DNA of 44,728 bases from JBFXAM01 sp050184295 (GCA_050184295.1 JBFXAM010000029.1:1-44728), one strand, 5' to 3'. Positions 1-8,818 are shown, counted from the first letter of the stretch. The notes: a model not told the origin generated them from the letters alone. Program-made: numbers and translations.

Positions 1-1523
1 GCGAGATCGGCGCTGAACTGCGCCTCGATCTCGCTCGCGGCGCCACGCGCCGTCACGTTCGAGAAGGTCGATTCGAGGGCCGCGCGGCGGATCGCGAGCC
101 CCTTGCCGCGAACGACCGCCGCATCGAAACCCAACGTAATGGGCTGAAGCTGCGCGGTGCGGCCGTCGGCGACGGCCGTGATGTTGCGAATCTCGACCGC
201 GCCGCTCGCCGCTGGCGCCGCCCCGCCCGCGGCGCTCAGGCCCTTGATCTCGATCTCGCCGGCGGTGATCCGCTGTCCGTCGCGCAGCGCCAGCAAGTCG
301 GGCACCGACTTTTGCAGCTCCGCAAGGTCGACCGCACCATCCGCCTGGAGCGTGAACTCGGGCAGCGTCAGCGGCTCTCCGGTTAGCAGCGCTGCGAGCA
401 ACCGGTCGAAGTCGACGGTGAACGGCGCGTCGGTCGGTGTGTGCGCCGCGTCAATCGTCAGCCCGCCCGCGGCGCTTTCCAGCTTCGCGTGCGCTTCGAT
501 CGCGCCGGCGCGGCGGGCGGCGCGACCGTGGAGCTTGACGTCCAGCGGCGCCGCGTCCGCGCCGCTGCGCGTGGTGCGGAGCTGCGCGACGTCGATCGCG
601 AAGTCGGCGGCGCCATCGGGGCCCGCGAAGTTCGAGTCGATCTGCATCGACAGCTTGCCGACCAGGCCCGCGTCGGAGCCGAGGAAGTCGGCCAGCCGGC
701 CGATGTCGATCGCGCCGTCCGTGTCGAGCTTGACGCGCCCGTTGACGTTGGCCAGCCGCACCTGACCCTGTGTCACCAGTTGCTTCAGGTCGATCGTGGT
801 CGCGATCGTCGCGCCGTCGCCGAGCGTGAGGCGCGCGTCCGCCGCGACCGCGTCGAGCGATTCAAGCGCGAGGTTGGTTTCGATGCCCGTGACTTCGTAC
901 GACCGTCCGTCGGCGCGCAGCGCCCGCACTTCGCCGTCACGCAGCGCCAAGCGGCCACGCACCTGCGGCAGCGATCCGGACGACTCCCGAGCTTCGACCC
1001 CGCTGGGCTTCGGCGACAGGGCGGCCGCCAGCGACACGTCGTTCGCCTCGCTGACAAAGAGCGTCGCACGGGGCTTTTCGATCGTCAGTGTGCCGAGGTC
1101 GATGGTTGTGCCGCAAAGGATCGCCGACGCGAGCGAGAAGACGCCTTGCGAAAGCGTGACGGCTTCGACGGCGAGCACTTCGCGATTCTGTTCGTCGCGA
1201 ACGCGTAGCCCGCGGATCTCGACCGGCCCGCCCCAACCGACCGCGAGCGAGCCGAGGCCGATCTCACCGCGCAACGCGTGGTTGGCGAGGCCGACCAGCT
1301 GGTCGCGGGCAATGCGGGTAGACAGCAGCGCGGGAATCGAACCGACGACGACGGCGAGCAGAAGGACCAGCACGCCGATGCCGATCAGCACTCGGCGACC
1401 CCAGCGGGCCTTGCGGCGCTTTTTCGAGGTCGCGCCGGCGCCGCCTGATGTCGAACGCTCGGCTTCGGAGCCCCCGCCGGCCGGCTGGGGTGCGGCGGGA
1501 GGCGAGGTGGGGGTGTCAGACAC
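1..1523 (-). CDS. AsmA/TamB-like membrane-anchored protein (partial, C-terminus beyond window)
   Basis: The frame is open from a GTG at 1523 to the left edge, so at least 507 residues are present and the C-terminus is missing. An AAGGAG Shine-Dalgarno lies 8 nt before the GTG, which fixes the start. The protein has a Pro/Gly/Ser-rich, then basic N-terminus (KKRRKARWGRR), followed by one membrane segment (VLIGIGVLVLLLAVVVGSI) at about residues 46-65. Next comes a long periplasmic stretch of short beta-type phrases such as GEIGLGSLAVGWGGPVEIRG and TIDLGTLTIEKPRATLFV. This is the architecture of AsmA/DUF748/TamB-like proteins, which are anchored in the inner membrane and act in envelope lipid or outer-membrane homeostasis. 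Family assignment is by style, not by a diagnostic motif. It is divergent from the secreted protein at 2066. Confidence 0.7.
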   Translation of the reverse strand, partial: MSDTPTSPPAAPQPAGGGSEAERSTSGGAGATSKKRRKARWGRRVLIGIGVLVLLLAVVVGSIPALLSTRIARDQLVGLANHALRGEIGLGSLAVGWGGPVEIRGLRVRDEQNREVLAVEAVTLSQGVFSLASAILCGTTIDLGTLTIEKPRATLFVSEANDVSLAAALSPKPSGVEARESSGSLPQVRGRLALRDGEVRALRADGRSYEVTGIETNLALESLDAVAADARLTLGDGATIATTIDLKQLVTQGQVRLANVNGRVKLDTDGAIDIGRLADFLGSDAGLVGKLSMQIDSNFAGPDGAADFAIDVAQLRTTRSGADAAPLDVKLHGRAARRAGAIEAHAKLESAAGGLTIDAAHTPTDAPFTVDFDRLLAALLTGEPLTLPEFTLQADGAVDLAELQKSVPDLLALRDGQRITAGEIEIKGLSAAGGAAPAASGAVEIRNITAVADGRTAQLQPITLGFDAAVVRGKGLAIRRAALESTFSNVTARGAASEIEAQFSADL

Positions 1524-2065
1524 GGCTTCCGCTCCTTCCTGGGCGAGCTACCTCACCGGCGGCAGCACCATTACACCCGCCGGAAAATCGGGCGACCTGT
1601 TGGGCCGACCGGCGTTGGCTGCTCGAAGCCGCTCACAGCGCAGTTCCCAGCACCAAGTCGAATCATGAATCATATTCCGGTCTTTGCGGGTTGTGCGGTC
1701 GGGAACCGATCGAAACGTCCCAAGGAGAACGCCGGGGCGGGTGGTGCGGCGGTGTTGGCAAGCGAATCGTCGGCCCAGAAGCGCTCACGGAACCCGTGTT
1801 TCGGCCCTCGATTGATCTTTGGGCGGTTCCGGGAGCACTTTCGGACCCCTGACGACGCTCCGCACGTTCCCGGGCGTGCCAGTAAGGCTCCAACCACCAG
1901 TCAACTCGATTGTCCATACGCGTGTGCTGCGAGCGCGCCGATTCACGCCGCGGACCCGGTGAAGCGCGAATGCGGGGTGCGGCTCGCTCGTCGACGAAGG
2001 GGCCGCTGGCGCGAACATCCGCGAATTCGACGCCGTGATCGCGGACCGCCTGGATGGAGGTTGCC
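1524..2065. other. Intergenic region between divergent genes
   Basis: These 542 bases separate the AsmA-like gene (minus) from the small secreted protein gene (plus), so promoters for both must lie here. I see no RNA gene, convincing ORF, repeat or strong sigma-70-like promoter. Apparent reading frames are Arg/Pro/Ser-rich with no start signals. Confidence 0.5.
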
Positions 2066-2713
2066 ATGAATCGTGTAACTTCTTTTATTGCCGGTGCTTG
2101 CTTGCTCGTGGTCGGCGTTGCGGCCCCCGTGTCGGCGGGCGGTGTCGACGTCGATTTCGACGGGCTGAAGGCGAATCTGCGCATCACGGGCGACGACTGG
2201 CTGCTGCAATTCTCCTATGAGATCGAGGTCAACGACGCCCCCACTTCGGAGGCCTTTACGCTCGCGCTCGACGTGTTCGAGCATGGCCGGCCGCTCGTCG
2301 ACGCCGACAACAAACCGGTGCAGATCCTCGTGCCGCTCGACCGGCCCGTCGACGGCGATGAGGACGAGCAGGAATACGAGGGGACGCTGGAGGTGACGCT
2401 GCCGGCGGGGAGCGTGCGAGACGCGGACGGGCTGAAGCTGGTCGGCCGCGTGATTCGCGAGCGCGACGGGCGCGTGTTCGAGAAGCGCGACACGAGCGTG
2501 AGGTTCGATCGGCCGGTCGTGCATGTTCGCGAGGTGGTGACGCCGGTCGTGTTCGAACCCACTCCGGTCGTGGTCGAGCGCCGGATCGCGGCGCCGGTCA
2601 TCGTGGAGCGGCGTTACGTGCGGGCGCCGGTCTACGTGACGCCGGCCCGCGTGCATCATGTGCGTTACGTGGATTCGTGCCCGCCGCGGCGGGTAGTGCG
2701 CGTGCGGTGGTAG
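2066..2713 (+). CDS. Small secreted protein of unknown function
   Basis: 215 residues. An in-frame ATG at 2054 exists, but the GGAGG at 2056-2060 sits 5 nt before the ATG at 2066, so 2066 is the likely start. Residues 1-22 are a clear Sec signal peptide (MNRVTSFIAGACLLVVGVAA, cleavage near VSA-GG). The mature protein begins with an acidic beta-rich region (DVDFDGLKANLRITGDDWLL). The last 50 residues are unusual, with short repeats of the type PVVVERR, APVIVERR and RAPVYV, ending very basic (CPPRRVVRVRW). I do not recognise the family. It is probably periplasmic or cell-surface. It converges on the ABC exporter gene 18 bases away. Confidence 0.75.
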   Translation: MNRVTSFIAGACLLVVGVAAPVSAGGVDVDFDGLKANLRITGDDWLLQFSYEIEVNDAPTSEAFTLALDVFEHGRPLVDADNKPVQILVPLDRPVDGDEDEQEYEGTLEVTLPAGSVRDADGLKLVGRVIRERDGRVFEKRDTSVRFDRPVVHVREVVTPVVFEPTPVVVERRIAAPVIVERRYVRAPVYVTPARVHHVRYVDSCPPRRVVRVRW

Positions 2714-2731
2714 CGAAGCGCGGATTGGACC

Positions 2732-4624
2732 CTACGCGCCCGCAAACACAAACTGCTCGTACAACCGCGCGTACTTTCCGTTCATCGCGACAAGCTCGCG
2801 GTGCGTCCCGCGTTCGATGATCCGGCCCTGGTCGATCACGAGAATGCAATCCGCCCGCAGGATCGTGCTGAGCCGATGCGCGACGACGAACGTTGTGCGC
2901 CCGGCGCGAAGCTTCATCAAACCGCGGTGGACCAGCAGCTCGGTCGCGGTGTCGATTGCGCTGGTTGCCTCGTCGAGCAGCAGGATGCGCGGATCGGCGA
3001 GAAACGCCCGCGCGAAGCAGATCAGTTGCCGCTGGCCCAGCGAGAGGTTTCCGCCGCGCTCGCCAACCGGCGTGTCGAAGCCCTTGGCGAGCCGTGAGAT
3101 TTCGTCGTAGGCGGCGACGGCGCGGGCGGCGGCATAGACATCTTCGTCGCTTGCGTCGGGTCGGGGGTAGCGGATGTTGTCCATCACCGTGCCCGCGAAG
3201 AGGAAGTTGCTTTGGAGCACGAGCCCCAACTGGCGCTGGAGCGACGCGCCCGCGACCTTTCGCGTGTCGTGCCCGTCGATGAGCACGCGGCCTGCGCTCG
3301 GCAGGTAGAAGCGTGCCAGCAGCGAGAGAATGCTGCTTTTGCCGCCGCCCGTCGCGCCGACCAGCGCGATCATCTGCCCGGCCCGGGCCTCGAAGTCGAT
3401 GTCATGCAGCACATGCCGATCGGGCTTGTAGCCAAAGTGCACGTGCTCGAACCGCACGTGCCCGACAATGGGCGGCAGGTCGGTGGCGCCGGGCTCGTCC
3501 TGCACGTCCGGCTTCGCATCGAGCAAGTTGAAAACGCGCTCGGCGCCCGCCATTCCCATCATGAGCTGGTTGTGGAAGTTCCCGAACGTGAGGATCGGGT
3601 TCATGAACCAGTCCCAGTAGAGGAACGCGGCGACAACCGCGCCGACGCCGGCGACGATCCGTCCGCTCGCGACGAGGTAGCCGCCGAAGAGCAGGATGAT
3701 GATCTTGCCGAGATAGCCGATGAGCTGGAGCAGGGGCTGGTAGACGGCGTTGATGCGTGCGGCGCGGACGTTGTTCGCGGTATTGGCGAGTTGGAGGCGA
3801 TCAAACGCGTCGAGATTCTCACTCTGGCGGTTGAAGGCGGCGACGACGCGGACGCCGGTGATGTTCTCGGCCAGGTTGGTGGCGACGCGGGTGTAGCCTT
3901 CGCGGGCGACCTGCCACGCGACGCTGATATGGCGCTTGTAGACGACGTTGGCGGCGTAGAGCAGCGGCGCGAGCCATGCGACGGCGAGGAACAGCCGCCA
4001 GTCGGTGGCCAGCAGCATCGCGCCGGCGACGACGAGCATCAGCACGTTCTTCACGACCGTGTCGATTCCCCAGACGTTGAGATCGCGCAGGCTGTGGATG
4101 TCGCTCGTGCAGCGGCTGAGGATGCGGCCGAGCTTGGTGCGGTCGTAGAAGCTCATCGAGAGGCGTTGGAGCTGCGCGAAAAGCGCGCGCCGAAGATCGA
4201 ACTGCACACGCTCGCCAGCGTCGATCATGATCAGCAACTGGGCCCGCTGGAGCGCGATCGCCGCCGCGACGACGACGGCCCAGAGCAGGACGATGCGGAC
4301 GACGCCGGCGGTGGCTCCGCCCGCGGTGGGCATGGGGTGCAACGCGCCCGACTGGTAATCGCCGGTGTAGTTGATGATCCACGCGATGAAGCGCGGACCC
4401 TGCATTTCGAGCAAGACCATCGCCAGCCCGATCGCGATGCCCAGCACATAGCGGCGGCGATACGGCCGCAGCCACGCGAGCAGTCGCTGCACGAGCGCAC
4501 GATCGATCGGGCGATAGTCGGGCTCCTCCTCCTCGCCGGTGACCGGGTTGATCGGGCGCGAAGGCGGCGCAGGGCGAAGCCACGACCGCACGCGCGTCCA
4601 CAGCTTGCGGCGCCGCGGGCTCAC
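2732..4624 (-). CDS. ABC exporter half-transporter (TMD-NBD), consensus-Walker-B subunit
   Basis: 630 residues; the start codon is GTG and overlaps the stop of the upstream exporter gene (GTGA), so the two are translationally coupled. After a basic N-terminus, residues of about 50-360 form a six-helix exporter transmembrane domain. The nucleotide-binding domain follows: Walker A GATGGGKSS near residue 421, signature LSLGQRQL near 525, Walker B ILLLDEATSAID near 545, and switch histidine in VVAHRLST. The catalytic Glu after Walker B is present. The signature is LSLGQ rather than LSGGQ. It belongs to the MsbA/LmrA/TM288 class of type IV exporters, which flip lipids or export drugs. With its partner it fits a heterodimer in which this subunit supplies the competent Walker site and a non-canonical signature. 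The substrate cannot be read from sequence. Confidence 0.93.
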   Translation of the reverse strand: MSPRRRKLWTRVRSWLRPAPPSRPINPVTGEEEEPDYRPIDRALVQRLLAWLRPYRRRYVLGIAIGLAMVLLEMQGPRFIAWIINYTGDYQSGALHPMPTAGGATAGVVRIVLLWAVVVAAAIALQRAQLLIMIDAGERVQFDLRRALFAQLQRLSMSFYDRTKLGRILSRCTSDIHSLRDLNVWGIDTVVKNVLMLVVAGAMLLATDWRLFLAVAWLAPLLYAANVVYKRHISVAWQVAREGYTRVATNLAENITGVRVVAAFNRQSENLDAFDRLQLANTANNVRAARINAVYQPLLQLIGYLGKIIILLFGGYLVASGRIVAGVGAVVAAFLYWDWFMNPILTFGNFHNQLMMGMAGAERVFNLLDAKPDVQDEPGATDLPPIVGHVRFEHVHFGYKPDRHVLHDIDFEARAGQMIALVGATGGGKSSILSLLARFYLPSAGRVLIDGHDTRKVAGASLQRQLGLVLQSNFLFAGTVMDNIRYPRPDASDEDVYAAARAVAAYDEISRLAKGFDTPVGERGGNLSLGQRQLICFARAFLADPRILLLDEATSAIDTATELLVHRGLMKLRAGRTTFVVAHRLSTILRADCILVIDQGRIIERGTHRELVAMNGKYARLYEQFVFAGA

Positions 4625-6543
4625 GGCGCGCCTCCCGGCTCGTCCGGCGGCTCCGCGGTGCGTGTGGCGTCGGTGCGGTTTCGCCGCGGGGCCTCGCGGT
4701 GGACCATGCGGTCCATGTGCGAAGGCCAGTCGCCTTCGGCGTCCCAGTCGATCTCGTCGCCGTAGAGCTGTGCGGACGCGATCTCGCGATAGTGCCCGTC
4801 GCGGGCCATGAGCTCGTCGTGGGTTCCGATCTGCGCGACGCGGCCGCGTTCGAGCACGATGACGAGATCGGCCCGTTGCACGGTGCTGATGCGGTGGGCG
4901 ATCACAAACGTGGTGCGGGCGCGCATGACGAACTGCATGCCGCGGTGAATGAGGTCCTCGGTCTCGGGATCAACGGCGGCGGTGGCGTCGTCGAGGATGA
5001 GGATGCGCGGGTTGGTCAGGATGGCGCGCGCGATCGCGAGCCGCTGGCGCTGCCCGCCGGAGAGCGTCGCGCCGCGTTCGGCGAGGACGGTGTCGTAGCG
5101 GCGCGGCATCTGCTCGACGAACTCATGCGCCTGGGCGATTCGGGCGGCGGCCTCGATCTCCTCGCCGCGAACTTGCGGGCGACCGTAGGCGATGTTGGCC
5201 TCGACGGTGTCGCTGAAGAGATAGGTTTCCTGGAATACGAACGCGATCTGGGTGCGAAGCGCGTCGAGCGCGATCTCGCGGACGTCGACGCCGTCGATGA
5301 CGACGCGGCCTTTCTGCGGGTCGTAGAGCCGCGCGATGAGGTTGACGAGCGTGGTTTTTCCGGCGCCGGTCGGGCCGACGATGGCAATGAGCCCGCCGCC
5401 GGGCGCGTCGAAGCTCACGTGGTGCAGCACGGGCCGCGCGGGATCGTAGCCGAACGTGACGTCTTCGAAGCGCACGGCGCCGTTGCCGGGAGGCAGCGGT
5501 GCGGCGGCCGGCGGCGGCGCGGCGGGCAGATCGACCTGGAGCACTTCGTGGAGGCGCTTGGCGGACACGATCGCGTTCTGATACTGGTCGTTGATGACCT
5601 GCACCTGCTGGAGGCGGCCGAGAATGGCGCTCATCGCGGCACCCAGCACGAGCAGGTCGCCGGGCTGCATGCCGCCGCGGACGATCATCACGCCGGCGAG
5701 CAGAAACAACGAGAGATGCGACGTGACGGCAATGGCGCGGATCACGGGCGTGAAGTTCGCGTACATGCGAAACCGCTTCATCACGCGCGCGAAGAATTCG
5801 TCGCAGTTGCGGCCGTACTTCGCGATCTCCTGCGGCTCGGTGCCGAAGCTCTTGACCACGTGCACGCCGGCGACGTTTTCGGTGAGGACTGCCAGATTGC
5901 GGTCGCCGGCCTCCATCACCGAGCGCTGCACCGGCTGCACGCGGCGGCTGAAGCGCAGGATGTACCAGACCCACACGGGCAGCGGGGCGAGCGCGAGCAG
6001 CGCCGCCCAAGGCGAGCGCGACAGCAGCAGCGCGATGTAGCCGGTGACGATCAGCGCGATCTCGAGCGTCAGGAGCATGGCGTTGTTGACGAACTCGCGA
6101 ACGTTTTGCAGGTCGGTGAGGGCGCGGTTGATCAGTTCGCCGGTCGAAACGCGGTCGTGAAACCCGAGCCCGGCGCGTTGCAGCCGATCGTAGACCGCCT
6201 CGCGCAGATGGAAGACCATGTTCATGCTGAACTTCGTGCGCGCCACTTCGCGCAGATAGCTCAACGCCGCCAGCAGCGCGGCCAGCGCGGCCAATCCGAG
6301 CACGGCCGACCGCAGCGCGTGCGACGCGGGATCCCGCGACGCCAGCCATGCGAAGAACCCCTCCTGCGCCGCGCCCGCGCTGGCGCGGACAGCCTGGATC
6401 GCGTTGACCGCGGTTGCGGTTTGGCGCACGGCGAGAATCTCTACTCCAATCCACGCCGCCAGTGTGGCGCAAGCGACGACGGCGTAGCCCGCGACGGGCC
6501 GCAGAAACGTGAACATCCACAGGAAAAGCTGGCGGTTGGTCAT
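4621..6543 (-). CDS. ABC exporter half-transporter (TMD-NBD), degenerate-Walker-B subunit
   Basis: 640 residues from the ATG at 6543 (MTNRQLFLWMF). An upstream in-frame start at 6609 would add an Arg/Pro-rich leader and lacks support, so I reject it. The transmembrane domain is followed by the NBD: Walker A GPTGAGKTT near residue 388, canonical signature LSGGQRQR near 492, and Walker B ILILDDATAAVD near 511. Asp stands where the catalytic Glu normally follows the Walker B Asp. The switch His is present (VIAHRIST). The Glu-to-Asp change in one subunit and a deviant signature in the other are the established hallmarks of heterodimeric exporters such as TM287/288. This gene is transcribed first. 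It is divergent from the phosphoglucomutase gene. Confidence 0.93.
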   Translation of the reverse strand: MTNRQLFLWMFTFLRPVAGYAVVACATLAAWIGVEILAVRQTATAVNAIQAVRASAGAAQEGFFAWLASRDPASHALRSAVLGLAALAALLAALSYLREVARTKFSMNMVFHLREAVYDRLQRAGLGFHDRVSTGELINRALTDLQNVREFVNNAMLLTLEIALIVTGYIALLLSRSPWAALLALAPLPVWVWYILRFSRRVQPVQRSVMEAGDRNLAVLTENVAGVHVVKSFGTEPQEIAKYGRNCDEFFARVMKRFRMYANFTPVIRAIAVTSHLSLFLLAGVMIVRGGMQPGDLLVLGAAMSAILGRLQQVQVINDQYQNAIVSAKRLHEVLQVDLPAAPPPAAAPLPPGNGAVRFEDVTFGYDPARPVLHHVSFDAPGGGLIAIVGPTGAGKTTLVNLIARLYDPQKGRVVIDGVDVREIALDALRTQIAFVFQETYLFSDTVEANIAYGRPQVRGEEIEAAARIAQAHEFVEQMPRRYDTVLAERGATLSGGQRQRLAIARAILTNPRILILDDATAAVDPETEDLIHRGMQFVMRARTTFVIAHRISTVQRADLVIVLERGRVAQIGTHDELMARDGHYREIASAQLYGDEIDWDAEGDWPSHMDRMVHREAPRRNRTDATRTAEPPDEPGGAP

Positions 6544-6681
6544 CGGAGCCGCCTTAGTATAGGCTCGCACCCGCGGCCGCACGACCGGCCCTCGCCGCGC
6601 CGAAGGCACGGGCGCGCGCCGGGGCGCCGCGACCCGCTTCGACGCGGACTCGCGAATCTCACCGGGAGCACGCGCAGACCG

Positions 6682-7359
6682 ATGACCCGCTCAACCGACA
6701 CGCCGGCCCGCCGGGCCGCCGTCATATTCGATCTCGACGGCGTGCTCACAGACACCGCCGAGCTGCACTACCAGAGCTGGCAGCAGACCGCGGATCGGCT
6801 CGGGCTGCCGTTCCACCGGGCGGCGAACGAGGCGCTGCGCGGGCTCGGACGCGCGGAGAGCCTGCGGCGGCTGCTGGGCGCCCATTGGGATGACTTTTCG
6901 CCGGCGCAGCGGCAGTCGCTGATGGACGAGAAAAACGCGGACTATCTGCGGCGCGTCGACGAGATGTCGCCCGCGGACCTCTTTCCCGGCGCGCGCGAAC
7001 TGCTCGAAGCGCTGCGCTCCCGCGGCGTGCGGGTCGCGATCGCCTCGGGCAGCCGGAACGCCGACGCCGTCGTCGAGCGGCTGGGCATTCGCGCGCTGCT
7101 CGACGTGCTCGTGGACGGCAATCACGCCGAGCGCTCGAAACCTGATCCGCAAGTGTTTCAGTTGGCCGCCGAGCGGCTCGGTGTCCCGCCGAGTGATTGC
7201 GTGGTGGTCGAAGACGCGGCGAGCGGCGTGGCGGCGGCGCGGGCGGCGGCGATGCGCGTGGTGGGGATCGGGCCGGCCGAGCGCGTCGGCGCGGCCGACC
7301 TCGTCGTGCCGAGCGTGGGCGCGCTGCGGGTCGATGCGCTGCTGGAGTTGCTGACGTGA
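6682..7359 (+). CDS. pgmB: Beta-phosphoglucomutase-like HAD hydrolase
   Basis: 225 residues. Start chosen at the ATG at 6682, shortly before motif I; the open frame extends far upstream only as antisense to the ABC genes. HAD motif I is VIFDLDGVLTDTAELHYQSW, with nucleophile Asp17 and acid/base Asp19. The phrase LTDTAELHY and the cap-domain phrase LRGLGRAESLRRLL match beta-phosphoglucomutases closely. Motif II is IASGSRN, motif III Lys is in RSKPDPQVF, and motif IV is VVEDAASGV. The family interconverts beta-glucose-1-phosphate and glucose-6-phosphate in maltose, trehalose or kojibiose breakdown. No sugar phosphorylase gene lies beside it, so the pathway here is open. Another HAD phosphatase activity is the main alternative. 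Confidence 0.85.
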   Translation: MTRSTDTPARRAAVIFDLDGVLTDTAELHYQSWQQTADRLGLPFHRAANEALRGLGRAESLRRLLGAHWDDFSPAQRQSLMDEKNADYLRRVDEMSPADLFPGARELLEALRSRGVRVAIASGSRNADAVVERLGIRALLDVLVDGNHAERSKPDPQVFQLAAERLGVPPSDCVVVEDAASGVAAARAAAMRVVGIGPAERVGAADLVVPSVGALRVDALLELLT

Positions 7360-7460
7360 TGGGCGGTTACTGGACGAATTGGGGCGATCTGGGACGGCGC
7401 GGGTTGTCGCGACGATGACCGTCCGTCCGCGTCCGGGACCGGCGACGCGCCGCCGCGCGG

Positions 7461-7509
7461 ATTGTGCGTAGCACAATGCGGCAGCGACGCGCGGCGTTCA
7501 TCGTATAAT
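7461..7509 (+). promoter_or_regulatory. Palindrome and TATAAT -10 upstream of the DtxR-type regulator
   Basis: A perfect inverted repeat, ATTGTGC (7461-7467), spacer GTA, GCACAAT (7471-7477), lies 27 bases before a perfect -10 hexamer TATAAT at 7504-7509. No good -35 is visible at 17 nt. The 17-base palindrome is operator-like in size and would suit autoregulation by the DtxR-type product encoded at 7571. It is not followed by a T-tract, so it is not an intrinsic terminator of the gene before it. Confidence 0.5.
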
Positions 7510-7570
7510 CACTCGTTGCGGCCCGCGTCGCGACCCGGCCCTGCCCGGCGGCGTTTCGGAGTCTGGCGGC

Positions 7571-8092
7571 ATGGATACCTGGAAGGAATTCGAGCAGAAC
7601 GTCATTACGCATTCCGCCGCCCATCACCTGATGGCGATCGATGACCTCATGCGCCGCTTCGGCTATGCGCGCGTCTCAGACGTCGCACGGCAACTGAACA
7701 TCACGCGCGGCAGCGTGTCGGTGTCGTTGCAGCCGTTGAAGGAAGCCGGCCTCGTGGTGCAGGACGAGAATCGGCACGTGCGGCTCTCGACGCGCGGGCA
7801 GGCGCTGGCGGATTCGATCAAGACGAAGCGCGTGCTGATGCAGCGGCTGTTTTGCGAAGTGCTGGGCGTGTCCGCGGAGCAGGCGGAGATCGACGCGTGC
7901 AAGATGGAGCACTTGCTCAGCAACACGACAGCCCAGCGTATGCTCGCGTTTCTCAAGTTCCTGGACGCCGCCCCGCCGGAGGCGCGCCGCGTACTGGGGT
8001 CCTGGCAATCGTTCGACGCCGAGTGTGCGCACGATCTCCAGGCGTGCCCCGGTTGCGAGTCGGGCTGTCTGGCGGAGCGCGTGCGCGAGTAG
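7571..8092 (+). CDS. DtxR/MntR-family metal-dependent transcriptional regulator
   Basis: 173 residues; GGAG about 9 nt before the ATG. The winged helix-turn-helix covers about residues 20-78 (ARVSDVARQLNITRGSVSVS, then VRLSTRGQALA). The dimerisation/metal domain contains ACKMEH, with Cys110, Glu113 and His114 matching the Cys-x-x-Glu-His primary metal ligands of the iron regulator DtxR rather than the Glu-x-x-Glu-His of MntR. The positions aligning with DtxR ancillary ligands His79 and Glu83 appear as Arg and Gln (KTKRVLMQRL), so the second metal site looks lost. There is no SH3-like third domain. The C-terminus is Cys-rich instead (CAHDLQACPGCESGCL). The ferritin-like gene 133 bases downstream supports an iron role. 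Likely iron-responsive repressor. Confidence 0.85.
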   Translation: MDTWKEFEQNVITHSAAHHLMAIDDLMRRFGYARVSDVARQLNITRGSVSVSLQPLKEAGLVVQDENRHVRLSTRGQALADSIKTKRVLMQRLFCEVLGVSAEQAEIDACKMEHLLSNTTAQRMLAFLKFLDAAPPEARRVLGSWQSFDAECAHDLQACPGCESGCLAERVRE

Positions 8093-8225
8093 CGCCGGCG
8101 CGGGCGTAGTGTCGCGCGCGTGCGCGCGCGAGTCGTGCCGGCCGGCGAGATCGAAGCATTGCGTGCCGTCCGTCAGAGCCCGCCGCACCCGGCGGCGCGT
8201 CGCGCCAGAGTCACGGGAGCCAGTC

Positions 8226-8651
8226 TTGCCGAGCCTGTCCACCACCGAGATCGTCGCCGAGCTGAATCGCCTGTTCGCGGAAGAGGTCGAGGCCGCGATG
8301 CGCTACCTGCACCTGCGCAACGCGGTGCGCGGCATCGACCGGCTGACGGTCGAGCCGGTGCTGAAGGAGGGGTTTGAAGAGACGATCCAACACGCGAACG
8401 TGCTGGCACAGAAGATCCGCGCGCTAGGGCACGTGCCGAAACTGGAGATGCAGGTCTCGTGTCCCGCGGAGCCGCTGAACGCGCGCGCGGCGCTGCGCAT
8501 GGCGCTCACGTTCGAGGAGGCGGCGCTGGAGGCGTACCAGGATGTGCTGCGACGCGTGGAGGGCGATGTGCCGCTCGAGGAGTTCATCCGCTCGCAGGTG
8601 GCGGTGGAGTCGCAGCACGTGGCGGAGCTGAAGGAGCTGTTGGCGGAGTAG
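8226..8651 (+). CDS. Ferritin-like diiron protein (bacterioferritin-type)
   Basis: 141 residues from a TTG start at 8226, chosen because GGGAG at 8215-8219 lies 6 nt upstream. An in-frame open region further upstream is Arg-rich and overlaps the regulator gene. The sequence is a four-helix bundle with ferritin diiron ligands: Glu in LFAEEVEAAMRYLH, an ExxH in EETIQHANVL, Glu in LTFEEAALEAYQ, and a second ExxH in VESQHVAELKE. Such proteins oxidise Fe(II) at the diiron site and store it as mineral in a cage. At 141 residues it is slightly shorter than classical bacterioferritin. I do not see the haem-ligand Met clearly. It probably shares control with the upstream metal regulator. Confidence 0.8.
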   Translation: MPSLSTTEIVAELNRLFAEEVEAAMRYLHLRNAVRGIDRLTVEPVLKEGFEETIQHANVLAQKIRALGHVPKLEMQVSCPAEPLNARAALRMALTFEEAALEAYQDVLRRVEGDVPLEEFIRSQVAVESQHVAELKELLAE

Positions 8652-8801
8652 GCGCGCGGCGCGGCGTGCGACTCAGACTCCACCTTGCGGACATCAGCGC
8701 TTCCGCTGCCCTTTCCGGGCAGACTCGTTGTCTTTCCGATCCCACGGGTTGCGCGCCGGGCGGCTGCGCCGCCGCGCCGCTCCGTCCGTGGCTACACGCC
8801 G

Positions 8802-8818
8802 CCGCCTCGTCGAGGCGG
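8802..8818 (+). terminator. Short perfect hairpin after the ferritin-like gene
   Basis: CCGCCTCG, a single T, then CGAGGCGG form a perfect palindrome (usable stem CCGCCTC/GAGGCGG with a 3-nt loop) 150 bases after the ferritin stop. No T-run follows, so it may be a weak or Rho-assisted terminator or a protein site. The rest of 8652-8937 shows nothing firm except a short lipoprotein-like frame discussed in the findings. Confidence 0.25.

Noticed and set aside
3212..4765. Long plus-strand open frame opposite the ABC exporter genes
   Set aside because: It is antisense to two well-defined ABC proteins, is rich in Glu/Asp/His/Arg with no domain, and has no start signal; it is a GC-rich shadow frame.
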